From contig CAIVEI010000019.1 in NCBI GenBank assembly GCA_903904835.1, positions 1-64,000 on the forward strand: DNA of 64,000 nt, in the 5' to 3' direction. Source of the DNA: an uncultured Schlesneria sp. GTDB taxonomy: Bacteria > Planctomycetota > Planctomycetia > Planctomycetales > Planctomycetaceae. Position 1 is the stretch's first letter. The number at the start of each line of letters is the position of its first letter. Shown piece by piece: positions 38,034-47,789 of the stretch. The notes below the pieces were generated by a model. The model saw only the letters and a program-made list of their open reading frames with translations. It was not told the origin of the DNA and did not search any database. The position numbers and the translations under genes are program-made.

Positions 38034-38440
38034 GGCAGTCCCTTGAAACAGAATGTCAGACAGGTGCGGATCTTGATGATCTGACGCGAAACCCGCAACA
38101 AATCTTGCCGGCAACAATCACACGGACATTCGACGCTTCAAAGTTGAGAAAGTTCCCGGTTCTCACCTAAAAAGAATTTTCAAAGTGTTTTTGGAACATA
38201 TAGCCTCGAAAAGCGTGGCACGGTTTTACCGTGTTCAGTTAAGCCGTGCTCTTCGGACAGGTTATCGAACCATGAAGACATGGCCTTATCGAGGACTCCA
38301 AAACCGTGACACCCCTGGGTTTCCACCGCTAGACCACTCATAAGGCGCTACAGTAATTACCCGACACCAGTTTGGCCGTTTTGCATGAGCGCAGCTTGAC
38401 AGATCCTTAGTTTCGTCAATGACCACTTTTGCCAACAAGC
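38034..38440. other. Intergenic stretch with a CACGG-type palindromic repeat
   Basis: About 400 bp. It carries a repeat at 38215-38312 (separate entry). No gene is supported. Confidence 0.5.
38215..38312. repeat. CACGG-type palindromic element, copy 1
   Basis: GTGGCACGGTTTT (38215-38227) matches the complement of 38300-38312 at 12 of 13 positions. An inner GCACGG/CCGTGC pair is also present. Related sequences are at 44150-44244 and 60026-60070. The size and end structure are those of a short non-coding mobile or REP-like element. Confidence 0.75.
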
Positions 38441-41400
38441 TTACTCAAGACGATAAAGTGTTCCGTCGGATGCCACGGCAAATAGTGTCTCCTGTATCTG
38501 CGTCAGTCCGATCGACAATGTCTGCGGCACTATGATCCGACGGACCTCAGCTCCCGATTCACGATTCAATACGATGACGGTTCCATTTTGACATGCAAAC
38601 CAGACTTGATCGTCCTTGAGAATCGCAGGCCCCATGGGATCGAGGTTTAACAAGTCGAACGACCATTGTTCCATCAACGTCTTTCCTTCAGAGAGACAAT
38701 GCAGCTTCCGATCGCCAGCCTGGACTAGCAGATTGGCTCCAAGAGGCCAGATGTTCTTGATGGGTGCCGTCAAACTCGACTGGCCGTCCGTGTCAAACGA
38801 GCGAACATTCAATTGGCGGATCACACCACTCGCATCGGCGACGAAAAGAAATTCGTCCTGCAGAAACGGTTTGACATCGACTGGCTGGCCGAGCTGCAAC
38901 TCAGCCACTTCCGCAAGATGCGGGACATCACCTGAACGATACTGGATACGTGACAGTCGGCCACTTCCATCACAGGCAATCAATTCCCTTCCATCAATAC
39001 GGATCAGATGCGCCCAGCGATGTTCCTGCTTTTCTCCCACGGGAAGCATCATATCCTGGACTGGCTTTCTTCCTGCCGCGAGCGGCACCATTTTCAAACG
39101 AGATGGCAAAGGAAATACCAAGCCTTCGTCCAACAAGACAGGATCTGCTTCGGGAACTTCATTCAATTTGTATTTGTCGACCAGTTGCCCTGCATGATTG
39201 ATCATGTAGGCAGTGATGGTCTCGCCGGCAGCAACCACGACGATTCGTTGATCGGGTAGGGCTGTTGCACGAATGCGACTTGTGACGTTTGTCGGGAGTT
39301 CCAGGTCCGTACCTGCTTTCAAATCAAAGCCGCCTTGCATGATACGATTCTTGCCTAGCGTGTAGACAGTACCACTTTCGCCAATCCAGATGACACCTCC
39401 ATCCCGCGACGAAATCATTTCCAAAGGAGCATCGCCGACAATTATTCGCCAGGGACTCGTCAACTTTTCCCGTTCGATCGCTGAGAATGTGACCGCGTCG
39501 CTGTAGTTCGATTTGCGACCGACGCAGAACTGTTCTCCCACAAGCTGTAACGGTTGCGAGGCAATGCCGGGTGCGGTTGAAACCGAGTCCATTCGAATGG
39601 TGTTACTGTTGATCTCGAATCGTCGAAAGGCTGAACCTGCTGACCAAAACTGATTGTCAGGTCCTACGGCAACAAATAACGGTCCGGCAATCTTGTCTTG
39701 TTTGGTGGACTGGTTTGCCTTGTATTGTCCGTTGGGGGCAATCCCTTCATGTCCAGCCTCGTCGGTGACAACAAACGCTGCAAATTGTTCTCCTGACGAT
39801 GGGACCACCAGTTGATTTCCGCGAAGTACCGGCGTGTCATGAACCTGTCCGATTCCAACGATTCGGGTGGAAGGCAACTCAATCAATGATTCTGCTGGTT
39901 TTTTCGCATTCCACAATCGCAGCCGGGCACTGTCGGCGAGGTCATTTTCACAAAGCAGCAACAGGTCGCCCATGACTAAGGGGGAAGCAGAAATCGAACC
40001 TGACGCATGGTCCGTAAAGGTGGTTGCCACGGCAGATAAAGCAGGCATTGTTGCTGTCGTTCGTAAAGTGAGAGCGTAAATCATTGCCATCTCGCCGGGG
40101 ACCAGAAGATAGTTTCCGTCACGAGAAAGGACCGGGCTTGTCGCGAGGTTCTGGGAAAACCTTACGACGGCGGACTGTCGTCCCGTATCCAAATCGATCC
40201 GGACCAGCGAGTTTCCTTCGAGTGGAAGATAGATTTGTCCTTCATGTACGAGCGGCTTTCCGATGGCACGCGCATTCAATCGCTGTCGCCAGATCAGTCG
40301 TCCCTTTGATAACTGACATGCCACAAGTGAATTATCTCGCGTGTCAAACATCAGCGATGAAGGTTGTGAGCCAGTTGTTTTGATCGGAAAAAAAGGGGAA
40401 CGAGTGCCGATCACGCGTTTCCAGACAAGCTCACCTGTGGCCGGGTCAACGGCATAACACGAATCTTTCGCCGTCACGAAAACGACCTGCCCCTGCGAGT
40501 TATCTTCGGTTCGCGACCGCGAATACATGATTCCGAGAATCGGTTCGCTCGACCGGGGAGTCTCGTCGTTCACTTCTGCCGGACGTTCGGTCTCGTCGGT
40601 CGCCACCACGGATCGCTCCAGATCGAGCGATTTCTGCAAGGCCTCTTTGACTCGTTTGGAAGTAATGAATTCGGGAAAACTTTTCACCAGTCGTTCACGC
40701 TCAGATAGCGCGTCCATCGGCTTCTTCTCGGAAATGGCCGAGTCGACAGTCCTCATGGCGAGGTCGAACGTTTTCTGTTTTTCGATGGCATTTGTTGCCT
40801 TCCGACGCTGCTCGCTGATCCGTCCAATTGTCCCGGCAGGAGGCGCCGAAGGGTCGGAATACCGTTCCAGCAAATCTTGAGCATCCTTTGAAACAACAAG
40901 CAGATCTGCATCACGGTTCGTTTCCGCAGACTTGGCCGCACCCATCGAAATCTGTTCAGCATATTGAAACAAGGTTGAGTGTAAGCTCGAAAAATCAGAC
41001 TCGTTTCGATGAGCTTTAATCAGTTCATTCAACCGTTCCAACCCGCGTTTCCAGGTGGGCGAGGCACCCGAAATCTCCTTCTGGATATGAGCCTTCGCCA
41101 GTCCGCGATCCGCCTGCCGACGCAACCCATGGTTGGGATATTGGGCAATGAAACGTTCGAACGTGGTGATCGACTGCGTGAACTGGCCGTCGTTCATTTC
41201 AGCAACCGCGCGGTCATATAACCGATTCGATGTCTCACGAGAAATCAGAAACCAGAAGATTCCTGTGACGAGCAAAAGGACCAGTCCGCCACCAGTCAGC
41301 CCGAGGACGAGCGGAGATTTCAAAATCTCTTGTTCGCCGGGCCTGACAGGTCGCCCGATGATGCCGCCATCGATAGGCTTTTGTTTCGGAGCTTTTCCAG

Positions 41401-41881
41401 GAAGCGGAGCAGCATCGGCAAAGAAGTCTTCGTCTGCGGCCTGCAACGCTTCTAATTCGGCCTGCGACTCGGTAAGGACCTTCCCTTCGTACCATGGGAG
41501 ATCTTTAATTGATTTCGCGACAGATTCCGCTTTGCCCCCCGACTTGCGAGAACTTTGTGATTCATGAGATACATCCCTCGCGCTGGGCTGGTCTTCCTCA
41601 AAGATTAAATCGACGCTGCCGACTCGAATCGTATCGCCGGAATTCAGCATCATGTGAGCGACAGAACCGGAATTGACTTCAACACCAGCGGAAGTGGCAG
41701 CCGTGACTTCGAAGCCCGTTTTGTTCCAACTGACACGACAGTGCATCGGAGCAACATCCTGTTCCGAAATACAAATGTCGTTGAATGACTGGCGTCCAAT
41801 TGTCAGGGGCTGCGATCGAGACAATTCTCGCTGTTCAGTGGTTCCGTCCAACCGTCGAAGTATGAGAAAAGCTTTCGTCAT
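38441..41881 (-). CDS. FHA domain - transmembrane - PQQ beta-propeller protein
   Basis: A 1146-residue protein. An FHA-like domain at about 1-98 (LTIGRQSFNDICISEQDVAP, then MHCRVSW) would bind phospho-Thr peptides; the usual Ser before the conserved His is replaced, so binding is uncertain. After a polar linker comes one membrane span (about 191-213), a helical TPR-like stretch (about 215-330) and a large PQQ/WD-type beta-propeller (about 450 to the end) with repeats such as DPATGELVWKRVIG, LVRIDLDTGRQSAVV and VIVLNRESGAEVRRI. I infer cytoplasmic FHA and periplasmic propeller. It follows the zinc-ribbon ExbD gene by one base, so it is probably a partner of the ExbB/ExbD motor. Confidence 0.88.
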   Translation of the reverse strand: MTKAFLILRRLDGTTEQRELSRSQPLTIGRQSFNDICISEQDVAPMHCRVSWNKTGFEVTAATSAGVEVNSGSVAHMMLNSGDTIRVGSVDLIFEEDQPSARDVSHESQSSRKSGGKAESVAKSIKDLPWYEGKVLTESQAELEALQAADEDFFADAAPLPGKAPKQKPIDGGIIGRPVRPGEQEILKSPLVLGLTGGGLVLLLVTGIFWFLISRETSNRLYDRAVAEMNDGQFTQSITTFERFIAQYPNHGLRRQADRGLAKAHIQKEISGASPTWKRGLERLNELIKAHRNESDFSSLHSTLFQYAEQISMGAAKSAETNRDADLLVVSKDAQDLLERYSDPSAPPAGTIGRISEQRRKATNAIEKQKTFDLAMRTVDSAISEKKPMDALSERERLVKSFPEFITSKRVKEALQKSLDLERSVVATDETERPAEVNDETPRSSEPILGIMYSRSRTEDNSQGQVVFVTAKDSCYAVDPATGELVWKRVIGTRSPFFPIKTTGSQPSSLMFDTRDNSLVACQLSKGRLIWRQRLNARAIGKPLVHEGQIYLPLEGNSLVRIDLDTGRQSAVVRFSQNLATSPVLSRDGNYLLVPGEMAMIYALTLRTTATMPALSAVATTFTDHASGSISASPLVMGDLLLLCENDLADSARLRLWNAKKPAESLIELPSTRIVGIGQVHDTPVLRGNQLVVPSSGEQFAAFVVTDEAGHEGIAPNGQYKANQSTKQDKIAGPLFVAVGPDNQFWSAGSAFRRFEINSNTIRMDSVSTAPGIASQPLQLVGEQFCVGRKSNYSDAVTFSAIEREKLTSPWRIIVGDAPLEMISSRDGGVIWIGESGTVYTLGKNRIMQGGFDLKAGTDLELPTNVTSRIRATALPDQRIVVVAAGETITAYMINHAGQLVDKYKLNEVPEADPVLLDEGLVFPLPSRLKMVPLAAGRKPVQDMMLPVGEKQEHRWAHLIRIDGRELIACDGSGRLSRIQYRSGDVPHLAEVAELQLGQPVDVKPFLQDEFLFVADASGVIRQLNVRSFDTDGQSSLTAPIKNIWPLGANLLVQAGDRKLHCLSEGKTLMEQWSFDLLNLDPMGPAILKDDQVWFACQNGTVIVLNRESGAEVRRIIVPQTLSIGLTQIQETLFAVASDGTLYRLE

Positions 41882-41882
41882 T

Positions 41883-42695
41883 TCAGTCCATCTTCTTCTT
41901 CGAAGTCATACGGATCTTCTGCATCCCGACCTCATTCGCTGCGTCGATGACCGCGATGATTGTCCGATGGAGAGATTGGTTATCGGCGGTGACCAGCAAT
42001 TCAGTTTTCTGTTCACGCCGCATCTTGTCTCGCAGGGTGTCGGCTAATCGATTCACGTCCCCTAGCGGTTCATCATCGATCCATATTGTATTACTGGCGT
42101 CGACTTTCACGATTATCGAAGTACCATGCAGGTCATCAAGCGTCTGAACCTGCTGGCTGGCCCCCTTCTGGTCGGGATCAGGAGTCGGCACCTCAATGCT
42201 TTTTTGCAGACTGAACGATGCCGAAACCATAAAAAAAATCAGCAGTTGAAAGGTCACATCGACCATTGGCGTCAGATCCATTTCATCATCCAGGTGATTA
42301 TGTCTTCGTATCGTTAACGGAGCGCCGTCATCATCATCGTCGTCAGTGGTATCGCCCGGAATGAAAGGTTCCTCGACCGATTCGACATTGAGTTCGTCGA
42401 CTTCCAATTCAGACAGCGATTCTGACGGGGCGATTTTTTTCCTAACCGTTTGATCTGGAGAAATTTGCTCTTCCAAGGGAGGCACGGCGATCTCCGACTC
42501 CTTTTGGAGTTCCAGCTTGGACGGATCGAATTCATTCTGCATCTGGGGAGGTGGTACGGTCTCCAACGAGTACGTATCTTCCATCGGGACAATCGTTTTC
42601 TCGCCGCACGTCGGGCATTCAACGACCGCACCTGCTTGACGGCTCGAAATGGCCATCAGGCCTCGGCAATTCGTACAGCGAAAGCGGATGGGCAT
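41883..42695 (-). CDS. ExbD-family protein with N-terminal zinc ribbon
   Basis: A 270-residue protein. The N-terminus has a zinc-ribbon-like element, RCTNCRGLMAISSRQAG then VECPTCGEKT, with two CxxC pairs. After an acidic linker rich in Asp, Glu and Pro comes the ExbD/TolR part with DEMDLTPMVDVTFQLLIFFM: the Asp at the start of the single membrane span is the proton-carrying residue of the family. A periplasmic domain follows (VKVDASNTIWIDDEPLGDVN). ATG 42695 begins PIRFRCTNC; the frame remains open to 42773. Zinc ribbon placed ahead of ExbD would face the cytoplasm. Likely uses proton flow with the ExbB at 43349-44005. Confidence 0.9.
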   Translation of the reverse strand: MPIRFRCTNCRGLMAISSRQAGAVVECPTCGEKTIVPMEDTYSLETVPPPQMQNEFDPSKLELQKESEIAVPPLEEQISPDQTVRKKIAPSESLSELEVDELNVESVEEPFIPGDTTDDDDDDGAPLTIRRHNHLDDEMDLTPMVDVTFQLLIFFMVSASFSLQKSIEVPTPDPDQKGASQQVQTLDDLHGTSIIVKVDASNTIWIDDEPLGDVNRLADTLRDKMRREQKTELLVTADNQSLHRTIIAVIDAANEVGMQKIRMTSKKKMD

Positions 42696-42811
42696 CTTGG
42701 TAACCGACGACTTAATCAGAAAATTCGATGGATGATTTGAATTAGTGGAAAGACCGAGCACGTCTTTTTCCACATGACAAAATATTTCCGGGATGACTTT
42801 ATCGTTATTGT

Positions 42812-43273
42812 TTAGTCCTTGGGTTTATCTCCCACGCCCATATACAACTCAACTCCTTCGACAGACTTGATTGCCTGGGCAACGTCGTCGACGAGTCCGT
42901 GTGTGACGTCTCCCTCTGCTTTAAGCACGATGCGTTTTTTGCCATCTCGTACCGACTCTTCAACGTAGCGTCGAACTTCGCTCAGGTCAGCCTCCGGACC
43001 TTCACCATCCCCAAGCACGATCCGAGGCGGCTCTGCGGAACTTAATGGAGCGAGAATCGTCACGATCGCCGCTCCCGCAGAATCGACACCAATACTATGT
43101 TCAGCAGGGGGAACATCAACGTCAGGCGTTCCTTGCATCGTCGAGGCGACCATGAAAAAAATCAGTAACAAAAAAGTGACGTCGATCATTGGGGTGATGT
43201 CCATCTCACCATCGACCAGTTTGCGGCCACCCCCAAACGATCCCGCATCAGAGAAAAGTCCTCGTCGAGCCAT
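42812..43273 (-). CDS. ExbD-family biopolymer transport protein
   Basis: A 153-residue ExbD/TolR protein. MARRGLFSDAGSFGGGRKL then GEMDITPMIDVTFLLLIFFM gives one membrane span with the essential Asp in MIDV. The C-terminal domain is periplasmic. It begins 76 bp after the ExbB gene ends (in transcription direction) and lies before the zinc-ribbon ExbD. Two ExbD paralogues with one ExbB suggest a mixed motor. Confidence 0.92.
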   Translation of the reverse strand: MARRGLFSDAGSFGGGRKLVDGEMDITPMIDVTFLLLIFFMVASTMQGTPDVDVPPAEHSIGVDSAGAAIVTILAPLSSAEPPRIVLGDGEGPEADLSEVRRYVEESVRDGKKRIVLKAEGDVTHGLVDDVAQAIKSVEGVELYMGVGDKPKD

Positions 43274-43348
43274 CTGCAAAATTCCTGTCCAGTTTTCGAG
43301 ACTTCGCTCGATCAAACCAACGAAATGTCATTCGACATGACGCCTTGC

Positions 43349-44005
43349 TTATTTTCGTTTTGCGATTGCTCGTTCAAGTTGATCGAGAAATTTTCCTATC
43401 TGATGCTGAACACTATCTGTCAACCGGCCAATTCGAACCTGCATCGACGCCATACACATGACGAGAGGAATCGCGATCATCAAGCCGACGGCTGTCGTGA
43501 TCAATGCAAAACTGATGTCGTTCGCCAGCGATGCGGGATTCACTCCCGCAGTCTGCTTTGCCGCGATCTTGCCGAACGCTGCGATCATCCCGAGCACCGT
43601 CCCCTGAAGGCCAAGCATGGGCGCAGTTTTTACGACAGTATTCACCCAGGACATCTGGTAGTCCATTTCAGCCAATACTTCACGCTCAAAAGTTTCGCTC
43701 AAAAGTTGGCGTAACTTGTTGATTGGCCAATGACGATTGGCCATTGCAATCAAGATCAGTTGCGGAACAGCTTTCGACCAGTAAGGCGGAGAATCGCACA
43801 ATGCGATGACATCGTCGAACTGTCGGGCCTGCAAACGCTCACTGACCTGATTCAGAAAATCATCGGCAGCAGCCTGCGATCGAAACTGTTTTTGACCAAT
43901 TCGTCGAAAGATCAGCACAACCAGAAACATCCCGTACACGGCGGCAATGCCTTGCATCGGGTAAATCAGGTTGCTCATCAAATCGACAAGCGCCGTCATA
44001 TCCAT
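43349..44005 (-). CDS. MotA/TolQ/ExbB proton channel family protein
   Basis: A 218-residue protein with three membrane segments: about residues 12-32 (IAAVYGMFLVVLIF), 107-128 (NTVVKTAPMLGLQGTVLGMI) and 145-170 (ISFALITTAVGLMIAIPLVM). APMLGLQGTVLGMI and the Thr/Ala-rich third span are family signatures. It should form the pentameric proton channel with the two ExbD proteins next to it. It is first in this gene set. Confidence 0.93.
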   Translation of the reverse strand: MDMTALVDLMSNLIYPMQGIAAVYGMFLVVLIFRRIGQKQFRSQAAADDFLNQVSERLQARQFDDVIALCDSPPYWSKAVPQLILIAMANRHWPINKLRQLLSETFEREVLAEMDYQMSWVNTVVKTAPMLGLQGTVLGMIAAFGKIAAKQTAGVNPASLANDISFALITTAVGLMIAIPLVMCMASMQVRIGRLTDSVQHQIGKFLDQLERAIAKRK

Positions 44006-44414
44006 AAAAAATCCCCAACCGGGAGGTCAATCAAGTCTAATTATGTTCGGAGGAAAACTGATGATGAGGGGTCTAGCATATCACGTCGTCAAGACCATCG
44101 AAACCAAGCGTTGTGATGTTGCCAATACGGATTCGTGTTTCAAAATAGTGTGCCACGGTTTTAGAGTCTTTGACAAAGCCGTGCGACCGAATGCAGCCTA
44201 TTCCCTTTCGCACGACCATGTCGAAGACTCCATCATCGTGGCACCCAGCGTGCGTCGGCGTGAAGCCGCCACGTGTCCAGAATCTTAAACATCGTGGTCA
44301 GGAAAAAGTCGCTATCAAAAACCGAACATGGCTGGAATTCTTTGGAAAAACTTGATTCACATGACTCGTCATAAAATTTGCAACAGTAATCAAGCGTTGT
44401 CGTTGAAACGAACG
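44006..44414. other. Intergenic stretch with a CACGG-type repeat
   Basis: About 410 bp upstream of the ExbB gene and downstream of the glycosidase. It holds the repeat at 44150-44244 and should contain the ExbB promoter. No gene is supported. Confidence 0.5.
44150..44244. repeat. CACGG-type palindromic element, copy 2
   Basis: The ends, GTGCCACGG... (44150) and ...CGTGGCAC (44244), are inverted, with AGTCTT/AAGACT just inside (about 44165-44170 and 44225-44230). Middle parts resemble copy 1 at 38215-38312 (AAGCCGTGC, ACCATG, GACTCC). Confidence 0.7.
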
Positions 44415-46838
44415 TCATGGCTGTCGCAATAACCAGACTTCCGCGACCTGGCAACCTCGCCCGTTTCCACCAAGCCCCACTTCTCGCGTCCACTGAATGT
44501 CGAGGATTCCATCTGCCGTCGCTGAAGCTGGAATATCAAATTCGATCGGCGTCATCTCGTCGGGTTTAACCATCCAATCGTGTAGCGTCTGTCCTTCTGC
44601 CTCCAACCTGACTTTGACTTTTCGCAGCGGCTCGGACGAATAGACAAATTTGAGCCGATATCGAGCGGTCGGATCGAGCCCTTCATAATGCATTTTCAGT
44701 GTCCCGTCATAGAGACACAAGACGTTCGTCCACCATTCGCGAGGGCGATCGGCTCGAAAATCGAAGCTCGTGAAAACGGACTTGCGAAAATCGGGATTCG
44801 CAGCAAATGGCACGACGTTCGGTACGAGATGCGGCTGACGGTTCGGGTCGCCGAGATCGTCATAAAAACTACCAGGACCTGCGTCGGTCCGGTTAACCAA
44901 CGCATACAATGACTTCAGCCGATCATCTTCCTTTTCTTGCAGCCTGATCTTCGCGAATTCGCCCTTCAACCAGAACCGATCGTTCAACGGACGGTCGATC
45001 GTATCTTGAGACGTCCCGCGGCCATGTTCCCCTGCGTGAAGTTTGCTGTTCAATTGCATTCGAATACTTTGAAACAGCGCCTCGGCAAGTTCATTGATGC
45101 GATTCCGACGTTCTGGCGAGACCTGAACCAAATCGGCCTGATCAAGCACAGATTCCGCCTGTGTCATTGCGACCAGCGAACCAATTCGACTCGCTCGGCG
45201 AAGCAGGCTCGTCGCTTCTGATCGCTGCGCCGTTTCTGCTATCAGGCGATCTCGCAAACCTGCATCGTAATAGGCTCGATAAAGAGCTTGCTGGAATCGC
45301 CAGTTCAACAGCAGCCTCGGCCCTCCAGTTCGCTCCATCGTCTGAAATTGTTGAAGAGTTGTTTCCACTTCAACGTTCGTCAACAGAGGACCAGCCCAGT
45401 TACGTTCCAGTCCTAGAAGCCCATTCGCAAACTCATCCGTAAACTGATCTGCGATAAAGTACCGACTGAATTGCCTGAGAATGTCGATGACGGGAGTCTT
45501 ACCATTCCATCCCAGTCCGCTCCAGACAAACTTGTTGACGTCGTCGTTACAACCTTCGGAATAGGTGATGAATCCGACCGTCGCTGGCTGATAGTACTTG
45601 AAAATTGTTGCCTGCCCCAAGGGACGAGGATTGATCACTTCTCGTGCCTGAGTGATACCAAAGGCCACGTCCCAATCAGGGACCGCATGCTGGCAGTTAA
45701 CACTGTGTGTGATATCCGGGTATCCACGAATCGGATACTTACCGGGTATCGCCTTGCGAACGTCATAAAGTCCCATGCGAACCTGGGGCCCAAACACGAT
45801 CCCATCCAGCCACTTCGGTTCCGTCTGCATGATTTTGTAGTACTCGTCGTCCCAGTCTTTGTTGAAGCTTTGGGGCGACATCCACATCTGCGCCTTCGGG
45901 TGATACTTTCGCAGTAATGCCGCCTGCTTTTCCAACAGGGCCATCAACGTCAGCGGATGCGTGTGACCGGGATCGCCACCAGGAACGAAAATCACGTCGA
46001 TTCGTGGCAACCGCTTATAGACTTCTTCCCACTCGCGCAGAGCAAACTCAACGGTCTTCGGGTCGGAGTAATCCTTGTCCATGGCTGGATACCAGATCCA
46101 GACATCAAGGCCGTATTCATCTGCCACACGAGACATGTCGACCATCATCTCCATCGGTGGAGTTGGAAAATGAGGACTGTCATCTTCGTCGTCGGACCGG
46201 GGAGGAATCAATTCGATGACGTTCGTGCCAAAGACGGCCAGATCGCGGTAGTACTGCTCCCACTGATGGATATCCCAGGCATCGTAGGAGTTCGTCTTCT
46301 GGCGATAACCTAACTGATGGCCTCGTAATGCAGTTTCGGGAGCAGACGTTTCCTGAAATCCGAAGGGTATCTCGATTCGTCCCCGATTCATGCGCAATTC
46401 ACGCAACAAGCGGCCAACTCCAAACAAGACTCCCCGTTCATCGTTCCCGATGACGGCAAGCAGAGTTCGATCCTTGGTCGTGACAATCTGGAAACCCTCG
46501 GGCCGTGCGGCTTCACTCGCAGTCGATAACTCGACTTGATGCGATGGAAGCATTGATCGAAGTTTTTCTCGGGATCCAATAAGTATCACTGGTTGATCGA
46601 ATGACTTCGGAAGTGCACGTTGCTGATCCCAACCTATCATCGTCCGTTTACGGACTTCATCAACGAGCATCGCAACCGCCTTTGACTCGCGGCGAGACAA
46701 GTTTTCTGGGGCAACGACGATTGCCTTTTTGAGGTCAAGCATCTCCGATGCCAAATTGGCCTTAAGATCGGCCTGTGCCATCAGCACCGAAGGGATTGTC
46801 GCCAGCGAGATGATCACGATGAGCAGCGAACGAACCAT
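44415..46838 (-). CDS. Exported glycosidase-like protein (GH20/GH67-type N-terminal fold, glucuronidase-like)
   Basis: An 807-residue secreted protein (signal peptide LLIVIISLATIPSVLMAQA). The N-terminal part (about 30-165) resembles the alpha-glucuronidase/hexosaminidase zincin-like domain: LSRRESKAVAMLVDEVRKRT, VILIGSREKL and VIGNDERGVLFGVGRLLREL. The middle (about 170-480) resembles a TIM barrel with ALRGHQLGYRQKTNSYDAW, DVIFVPGGDPGHTHPL and FVWSGLGW. It is likely a GH67/GH115-like or related unclassified hydrolase; catalytic residues are not assignable by eye. Nine bases after the ADP-ribosylglycohydrolase stop, so last gene of the six-gene set. Confidence 0.78.
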   Translation of the reverse strand: MVRSLLIVIISLATIPSVLMAQADLKANLASEMLDLKKAIVVAPENLSRRESKAVAMLVDEVRKRTMIGWDQQRALPKSFDQPVILIGSREKLRSMLPSHQVELSTASEAARPEGFQIVTTKDRTLLAVIGNDERGVLFGVGRLLRELRMNRGRIEIPFGFQETSAPETALRGHQLGYRQKTNSYDAWDIHQWEQYYRDLAVFGTNVIELIPPRSDDEDDSPHFPTPPMEMMVDMSRVADEYGLDVWIWYPAMDKDYSDPKTVEFALREWEEVYKRLPRIDVIFVPGGDPGHTHPLTLMALLEKQAALLRKYHPKAQMWMSPQSFNKDWDDEYYKIMQTEPKWLDGIVFGPQVRMGLYDVRKAIPGKYPIRGYPDITHSVNCQHAVPDWDVAFGITQAREVINPRPLGQATIFKYYQPATVGFITYSEGCNDDVNKFVWSGLGWNGKTPVIDILRQFSRYFIADQFTDEFANGLLGLERNWAGPLLTNVEVETTLQQFQTMERTGGPRLLLNWRFQQALYRAYYDAGLRDRLIAETAQRSEATSLLRRASRIGSLVAMTQAESVLDQADLVQVSPERRNRINELAEALFQSIRMQLNSKLHAGEHGRGTSQDTIDRPLNDRFWLKGEFAKIRLQEKEDDRLKSLYALVNRTDAGPGSFYDDLGDPNRQPHLVPNVVPFAANPDFRKSVFTSFDFRADRPREWWTNVLCLYDGTLKMHYEGLDPTARYRLKFVYSSEPLRKVKVRLEAEGQTLHDWMVKPDEMTPIEFDIPASATADGILDIQWTREVGLGGNGRGCQVAEVWLLRQP

Positions 46839-46847
46839 TTTTCACTT

Positions 46848-47789
46848 TCAAATTGATGCTGGATAATCAAGAAGTCCTGAGAGAGCGGTTTCCAATAAAT
46901 CCATGCGTTTTAAATCTGACCGCAGGATTGCTGGGATTTTGGATTCACCCCAATAGGCGCCTGCCAACTGACCACAGATGGCTCCTGTTGTATCCGCATC
47001 GTCTCCAAGATTAACCGCTTTCAAAACTGCATCGGAAAACGATTCGGCGTTATGAAAAGCCCACAACGATGCCTCAAGGCTTTTGACCACCCAGCCCGAA
47101 CCCGTAATCTCGGGAGGTTGCTTTTCTCGAAAGCTTCCCCGTGCGATTTCCTGGATTAACGGGTGCAGCGGCTTGATCTGGTTGAGTTGCTGCAAGGGCT
47201 TCCAGTCCGGTGAGAGGACAGCGTGGCGGTCTTCTCCGCGAATCAGTGCAGCAAGCAAAATCGACAGGTATCGGCACGCGGAAAGGCATTGCTCGCTGGC
47301 ATGAGTCGCGACACTGGATTCTTCAGCCCCGCGCGAAATTGCGTCGATCTGATCGGGGTACTTGTCGGCGAAGTGGATCGGTACCGGTGCCAAACGCATG
47401 ATCGAACCATTACCGCTTGCTCTTTCTGACGGATCACCGGATCGAAGAGCGTCTTGTATCTTGATGTAGTTGGCGAGTGCAATTCGGGTCGTGATCCCGA
47501 TATCAAAGCATCGACCATTCACCGAATACTTGCCCGTTTTCCACCATTCCACGTAACGATCCGCTTGATCATTCAGGTTCCAGCCAACCTTGGAAATGCT
47601 ATCAGCCAACGCCAGTGCCATGCTCGTATCATCCGTCCATTCCCCAGCGTTTAACCCGTAGGGGCCACCACTTCGATAGCCGGTCACCTCAGCAAAGCTA
47701 CCGGGAGGACTAAATTCGACGGCAGCACCCAGTGCGTCGCCGATGGCCAGGCCAATCAGGGTTCCCCGGCAACGGTCGCGATCACGCAT
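46848..47789 (-). CDS. ADP-ribosylglycohydrolase family protein
   Basis: A 313-residue protein of the DraG/ARH family, which removes ADP-ribose from proteins or related groups using Mg2+. The core motifs are GTLIGLAIGDALGAAVEF near the start, EWTDDTSMALALADS (metal Thr-Asp-Asp) and NLGDDADTTGAICGQLAGAY near the C-terminus (metal Asp-x-Asp-Thr). ATG 47789 is used because upstream frame lacks family sequence. The start overlaps the preceding gene by 8 bases, so translational coupling is likely. The partner transferase is not seen in the window. Confidence 0.93.
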   Translation of the reverse strand: MRDRDRCRGTLIGLAIGDALGAAVEFSPPGSFAEVTGYRSGGPYGLNAGEWTDDTSMALALADSISKVGWNLNDQADRYVEWWKTGKYSVNGRCFDIGITTRIALANYIKIQDALRSGDPSERASGNGSIMRLAPVPIHFADKYPDQIDAISRGAEESSVATHASEQCLSACRYLSILLAALIRGEDRHAVLSPDWKPLQQLNQIKPLHPLIQEIARGSFREKQPPEITGSGWVVKSLEASLWAFHNAESFSDAVLKAVNLGDDADTTGAICGQLAGAYWGESKIPAILRSDLKRMDLLETALSGLLDYPASI

